In this document: piece after piece, positions 48,064 through 61,849 of the stretch
Position numbering within the stretch: position 1 is the stretch's first letter
Layout of the letters: each line of letters opens with the position of its first letter
Origin: Anseranas semipalmata
Taxonomy: Eukaryota > Chordata > Aves > Anseriformes > Anseranatidae
Reading direction: 5' to 3'
Assembly: GCA_013399115.1 (NCBI GenBank)
Contig: VXAA01002187.1
Location: 397,759-461,758 of the forward strand
DNA: 64,000 nucleotides
Made by a program: the position numbers and the translations under genes
The notes under the pieces: model-generated
What the model was told of the DNA's origin: nothing
What the model saw: the letters and a program-made list of their open reading frames with translations, nothing else
The model's database searches: none

Positions 48064-51000
48064 GAGTCCTTCACCAGCTCACGTACTTCATTGCTAGGCA
48101 GATTGGGAAGACATTAGCCTGGCTTGTGACCTTCTTCCCTTCTGAGGTTAAATGGGGTTAAAATCAAGTCCCAGATGTCCCACTCAGGAACCCAGCTACT
48201 ATCGTCAGAGTAAAATGAGTGTTCAGAGTTGCTCACGTAACTAGTTTGGTTGGCTTGTTGGACGAATGGAAAAATGGCAATAACTGGTGAATGTGAAACA
48301 TACTTTTCCCAGTTATTTTAATTAAACAACTCTATTTTTTTTAATTGAATAAAATATTTTGCTCAACTTTTTTTTTTTTTCTTTTCAGAAAGGTCTACTT
48401 CATCTTCCATTTTTAAATGAAATGTGGAACATTTTCAAAACAAAATAATAAACAAGAAATATTTAATTTAAAAATGTTGTAAAAAACTTTCCTACCCTCC
48501 CTCCATTATTCAGATTCCATCTGAAACTATCCACCAAACTCATCAAGGATTCACTAGTTGTTCCAGTCACACAGAACTGCCCTATGTGTATCACATGTTC
48601 TGCCAAGTCATGAGATGTTAAACCTCCCACCCACCACTGATGCAGAACTAAATGATGACTGTATTCAAGCCAGAAAAAGTATGGAAACCACTTATGGTTT
48701 GTTTTTCTTTCAAAGTCAAAGAGTATCTTCTTAAATTCTTTAAAGATGGTAAGGGAGTTAAGGTGTTTGCAAAAGTGCTTGGCAGGGACCAGAGGAGGTG
48801 ATCACTGATGTGCAACAAAATTCAGTAATATGGCTAATAGCTATTTTAGTGTTGTTAACCATCCCAAAGAGCTGCAAATGCAGTACGTATTTGTAAGTGC
48901 TGACTGCCACCCCTGTTCCAGTTCAATCCTACTGCCCTGGAAGAGGAAGAGCAAGATGGTCCCCATGTTCAGTCAGAGTAGGACTGGCAGCTGAGAAACC
49001 ACAAGTATCCAACACATTGTGAACTTCTGCAACACATGGTTGACACCTGATTCAGATGACACAGGAGTGTGTTATAGTACAGCGTATCAGCAGGAAGTGA
49101 TAAAGGGAGCACAGAACAGAAACTGCACACTGGAGACCCTTATTTTTTTAAACTGTGTAACTGTATTCTATATAACATGTTACAAAAAAAGGAAACTGGT
49201 GTTCCAGGTAAAGGAAAGCTATTCTAGAGAAACAATAAAATATTTCTTTTTAGCATGACCTGTGTCTATAAATACTTAATGATCTTTCTTCTCAAACAGC
49301 ATAATAACACCTTTGAAAAATGTAATCCCATAAATACAGAATTAGTTATCAACCTGGTGAAGCCTAGACTGTTTGTTTTTCCTTCCCAAGGGCATATGAA
49401 GTATTGGCATATTCATCATTTGTCATTTTCTGCGATCATATGGTGTAGTTGCCTTGTATTTCCCATTCCTGACAATTCATTCTTTCTGTACAAGAAAATG
49501 CACCATTTCCATTTCAAAGGGCATTGGCTTCCTTGAAAATGGTGTGACTATTTTTCAGACAGAAAGAAAAAAAAAAAAGCAAAATTGAACAATATGTTGA
49601 AGTAGTTTTTCTAACCAAATAGTTTGCAGCTAAGAAAAAAGCTTGTGATTTGGACAGATAACGGTGTTGGTAGTCAGCTTGGGAGCAAACCAAGTGATTT
49701 TATTATGCAGTGATAATGCAGGGATGGCTGGCCTCTCCTACTGGGAATGAAGTAACACTCTTATTGAAATTGTAACCATGGTCAAAAGCCCAATTTTGCA
49801 AAAAGAAAAAAAAATGTAGTCAACTGTGTGTTGTCTTTACACTAAAGATTACACTAAAGATTTACACAAGATTACACTAAAATGGGAATGTCTCTTATGA
49901 AGGCCTGGAGCTGAATCTAGCTCAACCTGCTACAGAAATGGTTAACAAAAAGATAAAGAAGAAAAATGGTGAGTTATCTGGAAATAAGAGGTTCTGGTGA
50001 CCCTGACAAAGAGCTGTGTTGAGTTCATGCCTCCTAAACAAGGTCAGAGTGGAACTAGGATTGAGCAGATCTGCATAAGGGTGTGCGAATTACAGACATA
50101 TGGATGGATAAAATAATAAAGGGACTGTTTATTTCTGTGCGATTCTTTCTTTTCAGGCCCTTGTGGAAACAGGCTTTGGGGAGAATCTAAACCATGAAAG
50201 AGAGAGAGAAATAAAGTACAAATTCCTCTGTTCATTGTTAATTAGGATTTCAGCATCCACCAGGGCACTGCTGGTTTTTCTTGTTGCCCTGATCCTGAAA
50301 AAAACACTGGGCAAGAACAGGTCAGGGGATTCCACCACTCCCACCAGCTCAGCCACATCCTGAACACCACATGGAAATATGAAACTGTGGTTCTTGTCAC
50401 TCTCTAGCCTGGTTGCCTCCCTCTGCCCTCTTGGTGAAAAGGAGTCTGGTTTAACTGGCCAAAAAAATGTGCTCTGTAGTAGTGTTACAGACCAAGGGGC
50501 AGCTAACCCCCACCACAATGTTACGGTTAGGGGTGGTACAGCTTTGGCAGATCTCAGACAAGCCAGTGAGACCACAGTCTGTGTTTGAACTGCCTCAGAA
50601 ACAGACCTCCAACACCAAGCATATGCTCTCTCCACTTATATTTTGCACATCTCTGTTCTTTTCCTCGGTCTCATTTTGTCTTCTTCAGTCTTCAAGAAAT
50701 CAATATTGAATAAGAACTCACAACCATTTGACTGTCTTCTTTTTCCTTCAAAAGCAACCAGATTTCCAATAAAGCTTTCTACAGTCAAAAGGAAAAACAA
50801 CCTTCCTGCCCTCACCAAAAAAAAAAAAAAACTAGGATTCTCTGCACCCATGGACTCCCCATAGGTTGCTACAACATCTCAGTGCCCCACCAATTAATCT
50901 TTCAGGTTTGGCTTCTGAATAAAGAAAGGCATAAAAGCAAGCTCATATTGGCAGAAATGAAATAAATTATACCAATATTTGTGACATTTCTTGTGTATGG

Positions 51001-53120
51001 ACCAAAAAAAAACTAATCAACAGATCAGCAGAGCACTGGTGATCAGTTTATGAAGGTGACAAATAAGGATTGATGTCTCTGCTACAAAGAAGCAGCTTCT
51101 TATTGCTAAGTAATTGAAAGACATTTATCACTCAGAAACACCCCCATATCCAGCTGGATCAGTGCAAATTGAGAATTATAGGTAGCTGCACTAAGACATG
51201 GGCAAATACACAAAAGGGCAGCCTTCATAGATACATGACAATGTCAGTCTCAGGTATCATTTACAATAAAAGTTTCTGGGTCTTCCTTCCTAGTGAAATC
51301 AATAGATAATATTTCTTTAATGTCATTAAATGCCCACTTGTCTATTTAGACTCTAAGTGGTAAATTCTCCAGTGCATGAGAGTGTGGATAAAAACAATCA
51401 CCAAGGAAAAAAATGAGGAAGATCAAAGTGGAGCCACAAAACCATGATTGCATGATTGCTGGCAAGAACTGCTAGCAGGCTTTTGAAACAATGCCATTAA
51501 ATGTGTTAACAGAGTAAAATGCTGATACTCACCAAAGGAGTATTTATATTTAAGATTCATATGAAATAAGAAGCCAATCTGAATACAGTCATAGTGCCTA
51601 CTTTTGAAACGCCAGGTTCTCTGCTGTGATTACAGTTTTCTGAAATTTATTATTATTTTTTTTCAAACTGAGCTTTAACTCAGGATCAGAAAACCCCTTC
51701 TGCTTCCTTTGTAGATCCCAAACTGTCTCAGTCACCTCAGGTGAAAAGTAATCATCATTCAGCTCAGCCACAGACATTCTGGATGCAGTCATTACATCTG
51801 CCACCCTGTTAGGAAAAATTGCACCAAATTCCATTATTCTTTGACCTTTGAAGAGTTAACTGACTCAGTGCCTGACTGTTATCAAATAATAGTCACAATG
51901 TTATTTTTGTAGCAATAGGAATGAATTCATTTCACATCAAGCAGGTAAGAACCATACAACTGGTGGGTGGCAGTGTAGTTGCTGCAATCCATACCAAGAA
52001 CATTTGCACCTATGTGTACGTTTTTAGGTATAATTTTCATTTGATACCAAGAAAGTTGTGCTCATGCTCAGGTGACTGCAGAACATTCTACAACATCCTC
52101 TCCATGTTGTATTTCCTACTGTAGTCACAACTGAGTGAACCATTAAAAGTTATCCAATTCATTGAACAAAACAAATTAAAAAAAAAATAGAAAAAGGATG
52201 CCTAGGGCAATATGTCTTTTTTCTTTAACTCTTGGTCTCTGCTGTTTGTGAATAGAGTTGATTTTTCTAATTCTTCCCTAAGATTCTACTCCTAAATTCT
52301 GGATTTCTTAGGGCTTTGAGCAGTGTAATCTGTTGGAAAAAGGCATTTGTTTATTTTTGTGACTATCAGTCTCTCTAGATTAGAGATGGGTAAATTAAAT
52401 GAATCCTTTAGTTAGAGAAAATTGCCTTACCAATGCTAAATACATCAGAGTAAAACAACTGAGAATGGGATGGTTCATTATGTTACTCAGAATCTGCATA
52501 TGCTTCTTTTTGACTATCACTTGATCAGTTACTTACTGTTCCAGAGCCACATATCATTCTTAATGATTCTTCTGGCTCTGTATTCTGCTATTATTGCTAT
52601 TTTCATCTGATTAGACTGGAAGGGAGAAAACATACTTTTTTGTGTGTGGATAATTTAAGCAATATGTAACTAATAATAAAGGTGCAACAAAACAATCTGT
52701 ATATACAGTCCATCAAAGAATTCACTTCCTATCGCTTTTTTTCTATTCACTTCTTCTTCTTTTTTTTTTTTTTTAAGAAAAAGAGATTTTAAATTAAAAA
52801 TAAGTCTCCCTAAAAAAGATTCCAAAGCTGACATCGAAGAAAATGTAGGCTCAAGAGGGATAACATGGCCCAATTCTAATTGTAAGTGGTAGTGAGTCAT
52901 ATTTCGTGTACAGTAAAGCACTTAAGGAAATGCAGAATTGAAAGAGTATGTACAATGGGAATAATAGAATATGGCAAAGGTGAAAATGTATGCAGAAAGA
53001 AATTGATGGTCTGAATATTAATGACTAGAGAGAAAAAAATGGGATAAAGAAGGCAGGTTAAGGGAAAGAAGAAGGAATTCAAATAAAGGGGTTCGAACAG
53101 CAGTACTTAGCAAGTTTCAT
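48064..53120. other. Intronic DNA, little recognised
   Basis: A short imperfect tandem array at 49837-49882 repeats 'gattacactaaa' about three times. A and T runs occur at 48369, 50817 and 52752. One ATG-initiated minus frame of 78 codons (51598-51834) has a favourable start context but no recognised family; see findings. Confidence 0.45.
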
Positions 53121-53150
53121 ACAATGATTTTTTTTTTTCCTAAACTTTAG

Positions 53151-53335
53151 CTGGATTCTTTGCCATGGACTCCTCCGAGGGAAGACCCGTCTGACCCACA
53201 GTGTAGGCCCCACCATCCATCTCCAGACTGACAGGGATGCTCCAGGCAACATGCACCACCTCTTCAGAAGAAAAAAGCTGGGACTGAGGGCTTATATTGC
53301 ACCAGGTTTTGTGGTAGAAGCAGCCCACACAGCAG
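53151..53335 (+). other. Exon-like segment of unknown function
   Basis: A 185-base stretch of higher GC begins right after a strong acceptor (12 T, CC, TAAACTTTAG at 53123-53150) and ends at a GCAG followed by GT donor-like junction. Between them one plus-strand frame is open for 61 codons (phase 1), starting WILCHGLLRGKTRLTHSVGP and containing MHHLFRRKKLGLRAY. The minus strand is also open (53140-53328), so the openness may reflect composition only. I recognise no domain. It could be an exon of a plus-strand transcript or a fossil; neighbouring exons were not found. Confidence 0.25.
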
Positions 53336-53629
53336 GTTTGAAACTCCTGACAACTACCTTATTTACTGTTTTTCCTGTTCACATTCTTTGGAATTTAGCA
53401 ATCTTTTAGTTCACTTTACTAATCAAGATCTACCTGTCCTTTCCAGTCTTGAGATGCCTGACCAATTATCTCCTGTTAACTGAATTACATTTTTGATCCA
53501 TTTGTGGTAGACCACACATAGAATGAAAAAACAGGAAAAAACAGCACAGGAATTATCACCGTAGGCTCCATTTAGTGACCCTCTGGAACCACAAGGAGCA
53601 CTTGTGAGGACTCACCAGGTTATTCAAGC

Positions 53630-54258
53630 ATGGAATCACAGAAGTGCTTCCTGATGTTTAGAACCTCCTGTGTTCCAGTTTGTGCCCATTGCCTCTTGTC
53701 CTGGCACTGGGCACCACTGAAAAGAGCCTGGCTCCGTCCTCTCTGCACCCTTCCTTCAGGTATTTATAGACATTGATGGGATCCCCCTGAGCCTCCTCTT
53801 ATCCAGGCTGAGCAGTCCCAGCTCTCAGCCTCTCCTCATAGAAGAGGTGCTCCTGTCCCTTCATCATCTTGGTGGCCCTACATTGGACTCTTTCCAGTAT
53901 GTCCGGGTCTCTCTTGTATTGAGAGGCCAAGAGCTGGACCTCACCCAGGCCTCACCAATGCTGATCAGTGGGAAGGATCACCTCTCCTGACCTGCTGGCA
54001 ATATTTTGCCTAATGCAGCCAAGAATACCATTAGCCTTCTTTGTGGCAAAGGCACACTGCTGGGTCATGTTTAACTTGGACCAGGACTCCCAGGTCCTTT
54101 TCTGCAGAGCTTCTTTCCATCTAGGTGGCCCCAGCATGCACTGGTGGCTGGGGTTATTCCTCCCCAGCTGCAGGACCTTGTACTTCTTGTTGAATTTCAC
54201 AAGATTCTTGTCAGCCCACCTCTCCAGCCTGTCAAACCTCAGCAGAGACCATGCCACC
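53630..54258 (-). mobile_element. CR1 LINE fragment, internally deleted
   Basis: Begins on the plus strand with 'ggaatcacagaa', a CR1 tail, then jumps directly to the 'gtgcttcctgatgtttagaa' region, lacking about 150 bases that other copies have in between. It continues with 'ttgtgcccattgcctcttgt', 'ctgggcaccactgaaaagag' and further ORF2 sequence, and stops near 54258. Orientation is minus, same sense as GLRA4. Confidence 0.92.
53952..54257 (-). pseudogene. CR1 ORF2 reverse-transcriptase remnant
   Basis: The frame contains RLERWADKNLVKFNKKYKVL, then LGRNNPSHQCMLG, KLNMTQQCAFATKKANGILG and CIRQNIASRSGEVILP, the standard wording of CR1 ORF2 after the polymerase palm. It covers about 100 codons, has small frame errors between the conserved blocks, and later parts of the element are in other frames. 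Not functional. Confidence 0.92.
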
Positions 54259-57200
54259 TTTCATGCTCACTTTCTGCTGCAGATCCTGATTATTCATAAT
54301 AGCTTACTGATGATCTGCTGATAATATCGCAGCTCGGAATGCAATTGTCTCCTCAGCAATTCAAGAAATAAAATAATCTGTTGACTTATGGTAACAATTG
54401 GGCCTCCAAATTCTGAGACTTTACTTCCAAGCAGAGTCATGTTTTGTTTGCAGCTATTGTGTTTTTCATTGAATTTCATTTTCACCTGAGCTGTAAATCC
54501 AAGTACTTTCTGATTCATGCTGTAATGTTAGATTGTCTCCAGGACTGTAATATTAAGAGCTTTGTTCAGAACTTTGCCATCACACAGTGAGGCTGAGTGA
54601 AGTCATTTTCAGCCACAATATATATCACAGTTAGAAATCTAGTGCAAATATATATATATATAAAAGCAACAACTAAGAACATCATTACTTCTCAGTGAAA
54701 GCTGTTCATGCAGAAGCCTTCTAGCCAGGCATTCTTGTGTTTGGGGCACATCTATTTTCTCTTTTCAGCTTAGTTTTGAGCCAAAGTACTGGAATTTCAT
54801 AACAGATAAGTCCTTTTTCTGAAGGTTATTTGATTGCTTATCCTAAAATCCAATGTTTACTCCTATAAAAACCTCTTTGTTCCTCATCCATTTTCTAATG
54901 CCAGAGTAGGTACATTTGTTCTGTGCTGTCTGCAACTACAGTTAAAGCATTCAGAGACTCTCTGAGGAATAGGAAATCAGAGCTGCACACGGCTGAGCAC
55001 TAAAAGTGCCCACAACGCTCTCAGTACTAGTGACTGAGGCAGCCTAGAGTACAGATGGAGAGCTATACGCAGGATCGTGCAGACACCTCTCAGAAAGGCT
55101 GCCATCATCCCTGGAGGTTCAAAGCACTGCAGCACAAGTGAGGGGAATGGTTTTCATGTCACTCTGATGGCACACGCTCAAGAGCTGTTGAAGTCTGTTG
55201 CCCCATAGCAAGAAAAAGCTTGCTGGCTGCTTGCAGGATGACTTCATGATACTGACAGATGAATGCTTACCTTACCAACAGGCTGGAGAAATCCTGGAGG
55301 GAGCTAGCAATTCCATATCCACTGAGCATATCGCCACTGATCAGTGAATATTCACAGTGAAGATTGTTCGTCTTTGCAGGAAGTAGGGAAAATATCATTT
55401 GTGGTTCTTTTATTTCTATTTGCAATGTGTTAAGCTTTTGCATAGGATGTATGGAGTTATATCCTTCCTGAAAGCATGGTGCTATATCTGTCCCTTTACT
55501 TCTTGTTTTTGTGTGTTCCTGGTTTGTGTCACATGCTGTGTCTGTAAAAGAGTGAATGGGTGAGGTAGAGCCACCTGCAAGGAGAGGAGGCTCCTGGATC
55601 CTCAGGGATCCTGTTCAAACAGAGAAGCTTTGAAAGGCTTAATGATATGGGGTCTGGAGAAACTGCACTGAGGAAAAGCCAGACACGCCTCAGAGATGAT
55701 GGATAGAATAATTTCCTAACACCCAGAGGGGACCAAACTGAGTTTTCTCCTACTCGAAGTCATTGAGATGGCTGGAATCAAGGACACAGGAGGCAGGAGG
55801 AGAGCTGTGTATGGACCTTTGAATTTCTGCTCAGTCTTACCTAGTTGGTTTAAGCTTTCTTTAAAAAAAAAAAAAAAAAAGTTAACTTCTCTTGATCTAT
55901 TCATGAAATATAGCTAATGAAACACAAGGAATTCTTAAGTTCAGAAAAACTTTTAGTCTCTTGGGGCATCTCATTATGAAAAGATACAGACACATCCACT
56001 TCAAAGCTCTGGCTGATTCAAGGTCTTGACATAGGCACCATTTCATGAAACGAGGACACTCAGTGCCTTTCAGCAGACTGCCCAGCCTTTCATGTGTCAG
56101 GCACTGAGTTAGAGGGCGTTTCCTCTGATACTCCTCTCTACACTCCCAGGGCTTCAGAGCAAGAAGCAAAAGCTGGCTTGTTCACCAAAAGCGTAATTTG
56201 CTGCTGCCCCACAATGCCCCCGTAAAGGAATTGCCAAGCAGCTCAGGGGGCTCTTCCGGGGATTGTTCCTCTTGCAGAAGTCACAGACCTGGATGCCACA
56301 GAGCATGTTTTCTGCTTTTCTTCTGACAACGGGGCCACCTGGCACAGGCATTGCACAAGCTAAAGTTTTACAGGTTGGGTAGAGCACATGTCAAAAGCAG
56401 GAGAGAAAAAAAACAGGTTTTCTGATCTGGGGGCAATTCTAAGCTGCTCAGATAAGTCAAGTGGCATGGTATAACTTAAAAGAGGCTGCAAAACTGAGCC
56501 AGCCTACGCAAGAGAAGACAACCTATATATAAATAACAACCTATATATCTTTTTCCCTGTCAGTTCCATAACCAGGTAGAGATGAACAAAGCTTTGAAGT
56601 GAGTCATGTTAACTCCCTTTCTCTCTCTCTCTCTCTCCCTCTCTCTCTGAATGCTATAAGGAAGCTCAGAAAACCCAGTGGTCTTAATTTTAAATCATGA
56701 AGAACAGGGTCAAATTATAACTCTTTCAGGAGAAAATAAAAAATAATAATTATATAAAATAATTAATAAACTGACAGCTGCCTAAATAAGTAATTCTATT
56801 TGCATAATTACGAATGAACCAATATCTTCTTTAAATCATTTTGTAGGCATTTGCCTAACTGATAAGCCTAAGATAGTAATAACCACCTTCAGCTTTCTTT
56901 CCAATGCTACAGATTCTTGCAACATGAGTCTTTTCTTGCTACTAGCATAAGTGACTACATCAGGAACACACACCTACATCCTTCATACCCACATAGTTAT
57001 CACAAGCTCCATTTCCATTGTGGCTCAGCAGAATTAGCACATTAAATACAGTTTTGACTCCTATTAGGTCAAAAGAAGAGTCTAATAGTCCTGTATAGAA
57101 GCCCAGATTGTGCTGCCCTGTTACACAGTATTTTCATTCAACATTAATACCTGTACCTTTTGAAAAGTCCCTCTCTCTTAAACACTCTAACCCTGATAAC

Positions 57201-57647
57201 AAGTTGCTGAGAAGAGTGACACATGGCTAGAAATACAAAGAGACACATTTCATATTATATTTAAGAGCTATCTTTATGTCTGATAAGTTATTAATAGATG
57301 TCAGAAATTTCAGTAACACTTGCTCTATCATTGTTAATTAGAGCTGTGGAGAAGTACTTGCCTGGCTGGTGAACCCTGGTAAATGTTTCTCACATGAACT
57401 GACATTTACTCACTTGTCATTAGGTTTGAGATGAAAAAGAAAACAAACAAACAGAAAAATCAGAGAAATATTCTGCATGGAGCAGTACATGTTAGCAGAG
57501 AGTAGATTGTACCTAATAAGACTCCAAGACTGCAAAAAAGCTCACAGTATTTCTCTGCTTTTTTCCCCTGAAAGATCTTAATGAAGAGTCTTAAAGAAGC
57601 TCATCCATCTGTTTCCCAAAGAGTAAGTACAAGGAAACATTGTCAGC
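54259..57647. other. Intronic DNA, simple repeats only
   Basis: A TA run (54648-54661), an A run (55863-55880), a doubled 'aacctatatat' motif (56520-56550) and a CT array (listed). No exon recognised. Confidence 0.45.
56620..56649. repeat. CT microsatellite
   Basis: Tandem CT units with one CCC interruption, polypyrimidine on the plus strand. Confidence 0.88.
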
Positions 57648-57742
57648 TCCATTTTATAAATAGGGAAATCAAGGTGTGCACACAGCAACCACATTGGCCA
57701 GGGCTACAGTAGGATCCAGTGGCAGAGTTGTGAACAAAATAC
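57648..57742 (-). repeat. Probable MIR fragment, reverse orientation
   Basis: Reads 'ctccattttataaataggga', then 'aatcaagg', 'cacacagcaacc' and 'ccagtggcagagttgtgaac'. These are the ordered reverse-complement words of MIR ('attttacagatggggaaact', 'tcacacagc', 'agtggcagagctgg'). The collinear match over about 95 bases makes this the best of the MIR calls here. Confidence 0.6.
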
Positions 57743-60700
57743 AAATTTTTTGGCTACCACATCCATGTTTTAGAGTCCAGATCATCCTTCCCACCTGGCT
57801 TTGAGAGGGATCCACACTGCTGGCCATTCCACAGAACTGCCTAAATCCATGCGAACTTTCCAGGGATGACTCGGCATCACCATCACTCCGCAAATGGAAT
57901 GCTGCAAAAGATGCCTATTTGTATCACTGTCAGGTACATCAGCAAGAAAAGGGGAGAGTGACAGAGAAAAATGTGGATTAATAATACCTGCTCCTTCTTG
58001 ACTGTTGATGACAATATGTTTTGGACATTACAAGAAGCAGTGTAGAGAAATTCAAAAAAAAAAAGTTTTTTTTTTCAGTGTAAGCTATGCTCATGGTTAA
58101 GTATTTTTGTTTGTTTGTTTGTTTGTTTTCCCAGCTTATGCAGCTGCAAGAGAGATTTTGCTGAAGTTTCTAATACAATGTTTATTTTGTAAACATATTT
58201 GTCAAGTTTGCAACACTTATGTTGCCTAAAGCGTACTTTGAACCTCATGTTATTCCAGCAGCCATGACTTTGATTGATTGAACATCAGGAAGCTTAAGTG
58301 CAGAAAACTCCTACACAAAATCACTTTAAAGTATGGAAATTAAAATTTAAAGGCTGCTTCTTTAACATGTTTCTTGTGTGCCAGAGCAGCCCGAGTCCCA
58401 GTCTGAAATGTGGGGGCAGCAGGGATGAAGGGGGGCACAGCCTTTCAGCCATACTCCCACATCATAGGCGCAAACATTACATTAAGTAGTGTTAATGTGG
58501 GAGGCAAGCAAAGGAAAAGAGTCTCCAAAGTCTCCTGTTTCTAACAAAGCCATATCTGCTTAACACCCATAGCTGCCAACTAACTGCAGAAGAGCACAGA
58601 AAAAGCCACAAGCAAGACCTGGTTCTCCAAGAAACGTGTTCACAATATCCGTTTCATGCACATTCCACCAAACATCAACATTGCCATGCAACTGATATTA
58701 ATATGCTTTTATCACAGGGAGAGGTGCACAAAACCTTAGCCAAACATTTCTTATCCTTAGTGAATACATTCAGAGCTCCCCAGCATGTTTTTCAGCAGCT
58801 TCTTCTGCACAGGGTGGTCTCCACAGATCTGCTGAGCTCTTGGAGAGCCCTTTTCATTCTTATCTGAGGGCTTTCATTTTTAGAGTACTCTTCAACATAT
58901 CTTCAGGAAGGCTTCAGGTCAATGTTGCTGTTGGCATTGGTATTGCAATGCAGCATGTGCATTGACAGTGATTTTCCACTGCTACAATAAAAGCTCACAA
59001 TCTCATTCCTAAGGAAAAAGTCCCCTTTTCATGGGGCAGGTGAGTTTTCATGACTGCATGAGGTCTGATTGCCTGTGAAGTCGTTTGCTATCTCTTACTA
59101 TGCTCTTTCTTTCAACTCAACGTTCTCCTCTCTGCGTTTCTTAACAAACCAGTTCTGCTAAGTTTTTACTCTTTTCTTTTCTACCTGATGGCTGTACAAA
59201 GGAATAACAATTAGCTGATGGGGAGTGTTTAATTCATTTCTGTCCAATATCTTTTTGATCCCATAAATACTTAAAAGATCGGGGTGCTTAAATCCAATAA
59301 CAAGTTCAAACACTTTGCCTTCATTCAGCTGCTGCTTAACTCTGGAGATAACCTAAATTCAGTAGGTCTTTCTTTATTTGACTTCAAAGTCTTCTGGGCA
59401 GCTGAGTTCTGCTCATGCCCAGAATAGCTCCTGGTATGTGCAGGGAAGTATCTAGCTCCAGCCTGGGTCCAAACATGATTCAGGATCTGCAGTGAGAACA
59501 TACTGGGACAGTGCACAGGGCGCTTATTCAGAGTCCACCTAACACAGACTCAGAATCTCAAGTGTTTTAAAAAAAGACCTTGGTAGCTGCAGGAATTTTA
59601 ATATAAAGACATGCCAACCTTTCCATAGGAAGTTTTGTGGTACCAGCACTCACCAGAAAGAAGGAAATACATCCTCAATGCCTTTCCGTGGTACCTATAG
59701 CAGGCCATGGGCTGGGCTGGGAAGAGAAGGGGCTTTAAAACTCAAATAGGAGCTATTCTGCTGCACAGAAAGGAAAGCAAGATTCATGAATTTTGTAGCA
59801 AGGAAGAAGAGAAAAGGAGCTATCAGTTAGACACTTCTAGTATGTTGTCATTCACTGGCTATAAAGAAGTGCCTTATCTGGTTGGTAAGTTATTCTCTCT
59901 ATCCAATTTGAAATTATGGTACTGTTACTGTCAGAGGAAACATCCTCACCTATATGAATGATAGGGATAGGATTCAGCTTACCATCAGAACAGATAGGTA
60001 GCTCCTGGGTAAACTTCATCCCATCTACTTTAGCTGTTTATTGGCCAAAGGAATGAATTTTCTCTCTGAAGGTATCAATTTCCATCCACTGAAGAGGGAA
60101 CTAAGATAAAGAATACCCACTGGCCAAATCAATCTGAAAAGCCACATTCAGCATTCTGGAGTGGGAAGCTAGAAATATAGTACAGAAGAATCTAATGAAA
60201 TTAATCTGGAGATTAATTTAGAAACTGCAAAGACATAGGGTTTCCTGGCATTCCATCCTCTTTCTTGATGCAGTTTCATAATTGGAAGAGTCATTCCCTT
60301 GTTTTAAACTGATGTGTCTTCACTTCAAGGTTTGACAGAGACAGACATGATTAAAATACAGTTTAGAAAAAAAACTTCAACACTAACATTTATTTTAAAT
60401 ATTAGTGTTTAATCACCAATTTCCCTGGGGTAATTATGCTATGTTTAGGCTTTGGCATTTTTTAATCAGTGTTTTCCTGTAGCTTGGGTGTGATTCCTGT
60501 AGAAGCTTCGTAATAACCAAATAACTAGGACAACCTAATCTAATAATTTGTGCAGGAGTAGGATGTTTGGGGGGATTATTAAAGTTATTTTCTCACTAAA
60601 ACATTATCAGCTTAGAAAGCTGAGCTGTTCCGGGCCTATGACTTTCCATTGCAAAAAATGTTTAGTACAGTTTTATGCACCAGATTGCAGTTGCATATTA

Positions 60701-61849
60701 ATGTCATTTATTCCATTGATTTTCCCTTTTGAAAGGAACCTTGCTAGCCTCTAATTTTCACTTAAATAAATCCTAACAACCAAAATAATGTTGTTCAAAT
60801 GGCAAATGTTTGCTGAAACTGAAAGCTTTGAATATTTGTCTAGCCTAAAAACTATTAGCAAGGCTCAGTTATGCTTTAGTTTGACAGGACTTGTTATTAA
60901 CTTTGGACATGAGGCCTACACAATTTCCTCCTGTTTTAATAGCGTTGTATTTCAGATTTCAGCTCACCCCCACTCCCCCGGCACAACTAATTTAAATGGT
61001 TCCACGGGTAGAACCTAATCAATTTTGCACACCAAGATGGAATTCAGTCGCTTCATACTAATTTCCCTGCAATGTAAAAACAGTGATAACAAAGAAAGGC
61101 AAAAAATAAAATGAAGTAGCATGAATGCAAGTAGCATTACTCAGACTTTTTTGTTCTACTGGAGCAGTCTGAATTTCAAAGCCACCTCCCACACATACAC
61201 TCAAATGTAACATTTTGAAATACAATACTTCCTCAGATATTGCACTCATTGTCATGCAGTTTATTCCTAGATATGGAGTATTTTGCTATAGAAAGCAAAA
61301 CTACATCAGTATTTTTCTGCTCTAATGATTCATTCCGGACACTGAAAGAAAGACCTGATTTACAATAAATCCAACCAAAAGCACAAGAAAAGGGGAAGAG
61401 ATAAAGATATGTGCAGACACATGTCAAATATTATTCAGTTGCTTGGGCCATGATATGCACAGTATGCCATGACTCCACAGTCATACATGTCTCATATTTC
61501 TCATTTGAATGATAATTCTTCTTGGTGTAATTGTAGCATTGTATCCATTATCTTTTCAGTGAATTATCTTAGGATTTTTTTAAGTCTCAGAACTCACACC
61601 AGAAAGGCTTTATTTAATCAGCTAGAGAGACCATAGCATCAAATTGTGACAAGCCTTTCTTAGTAATATTAAGGAGGCAAAGGCTTAAGCTGCTGTTTGT
61701 ATACCCTTGTTACTTAGCCTTGATTATTGCAGAAATAATGTTTACTGCAGAAAAGTTCAAATAAAGCATTGCATTCTAAAGTTTAGTTGTATCTGAATGT
61801 TGACTCATTTTTCCAGGGTTGTGCAAAGCTTCTTGTTAAACAGGGACAC
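57743..61849. other. Intronic DNA, nothing recognised
   Basis: A TTTG array (about 58108-58128) and a short A/T run near 58055 are the only repeats noticed. Glycine receptor upstream exons were searched for by their conserved words and not seen. Confidence 0.45.

Noticed and set aside
50495..50540. CTAACCCC and GGTTAGGGG words suggesting interstitial telomere sequence
   Set aside because: Only single units occur, in opposite orientation, without tandem repeats.
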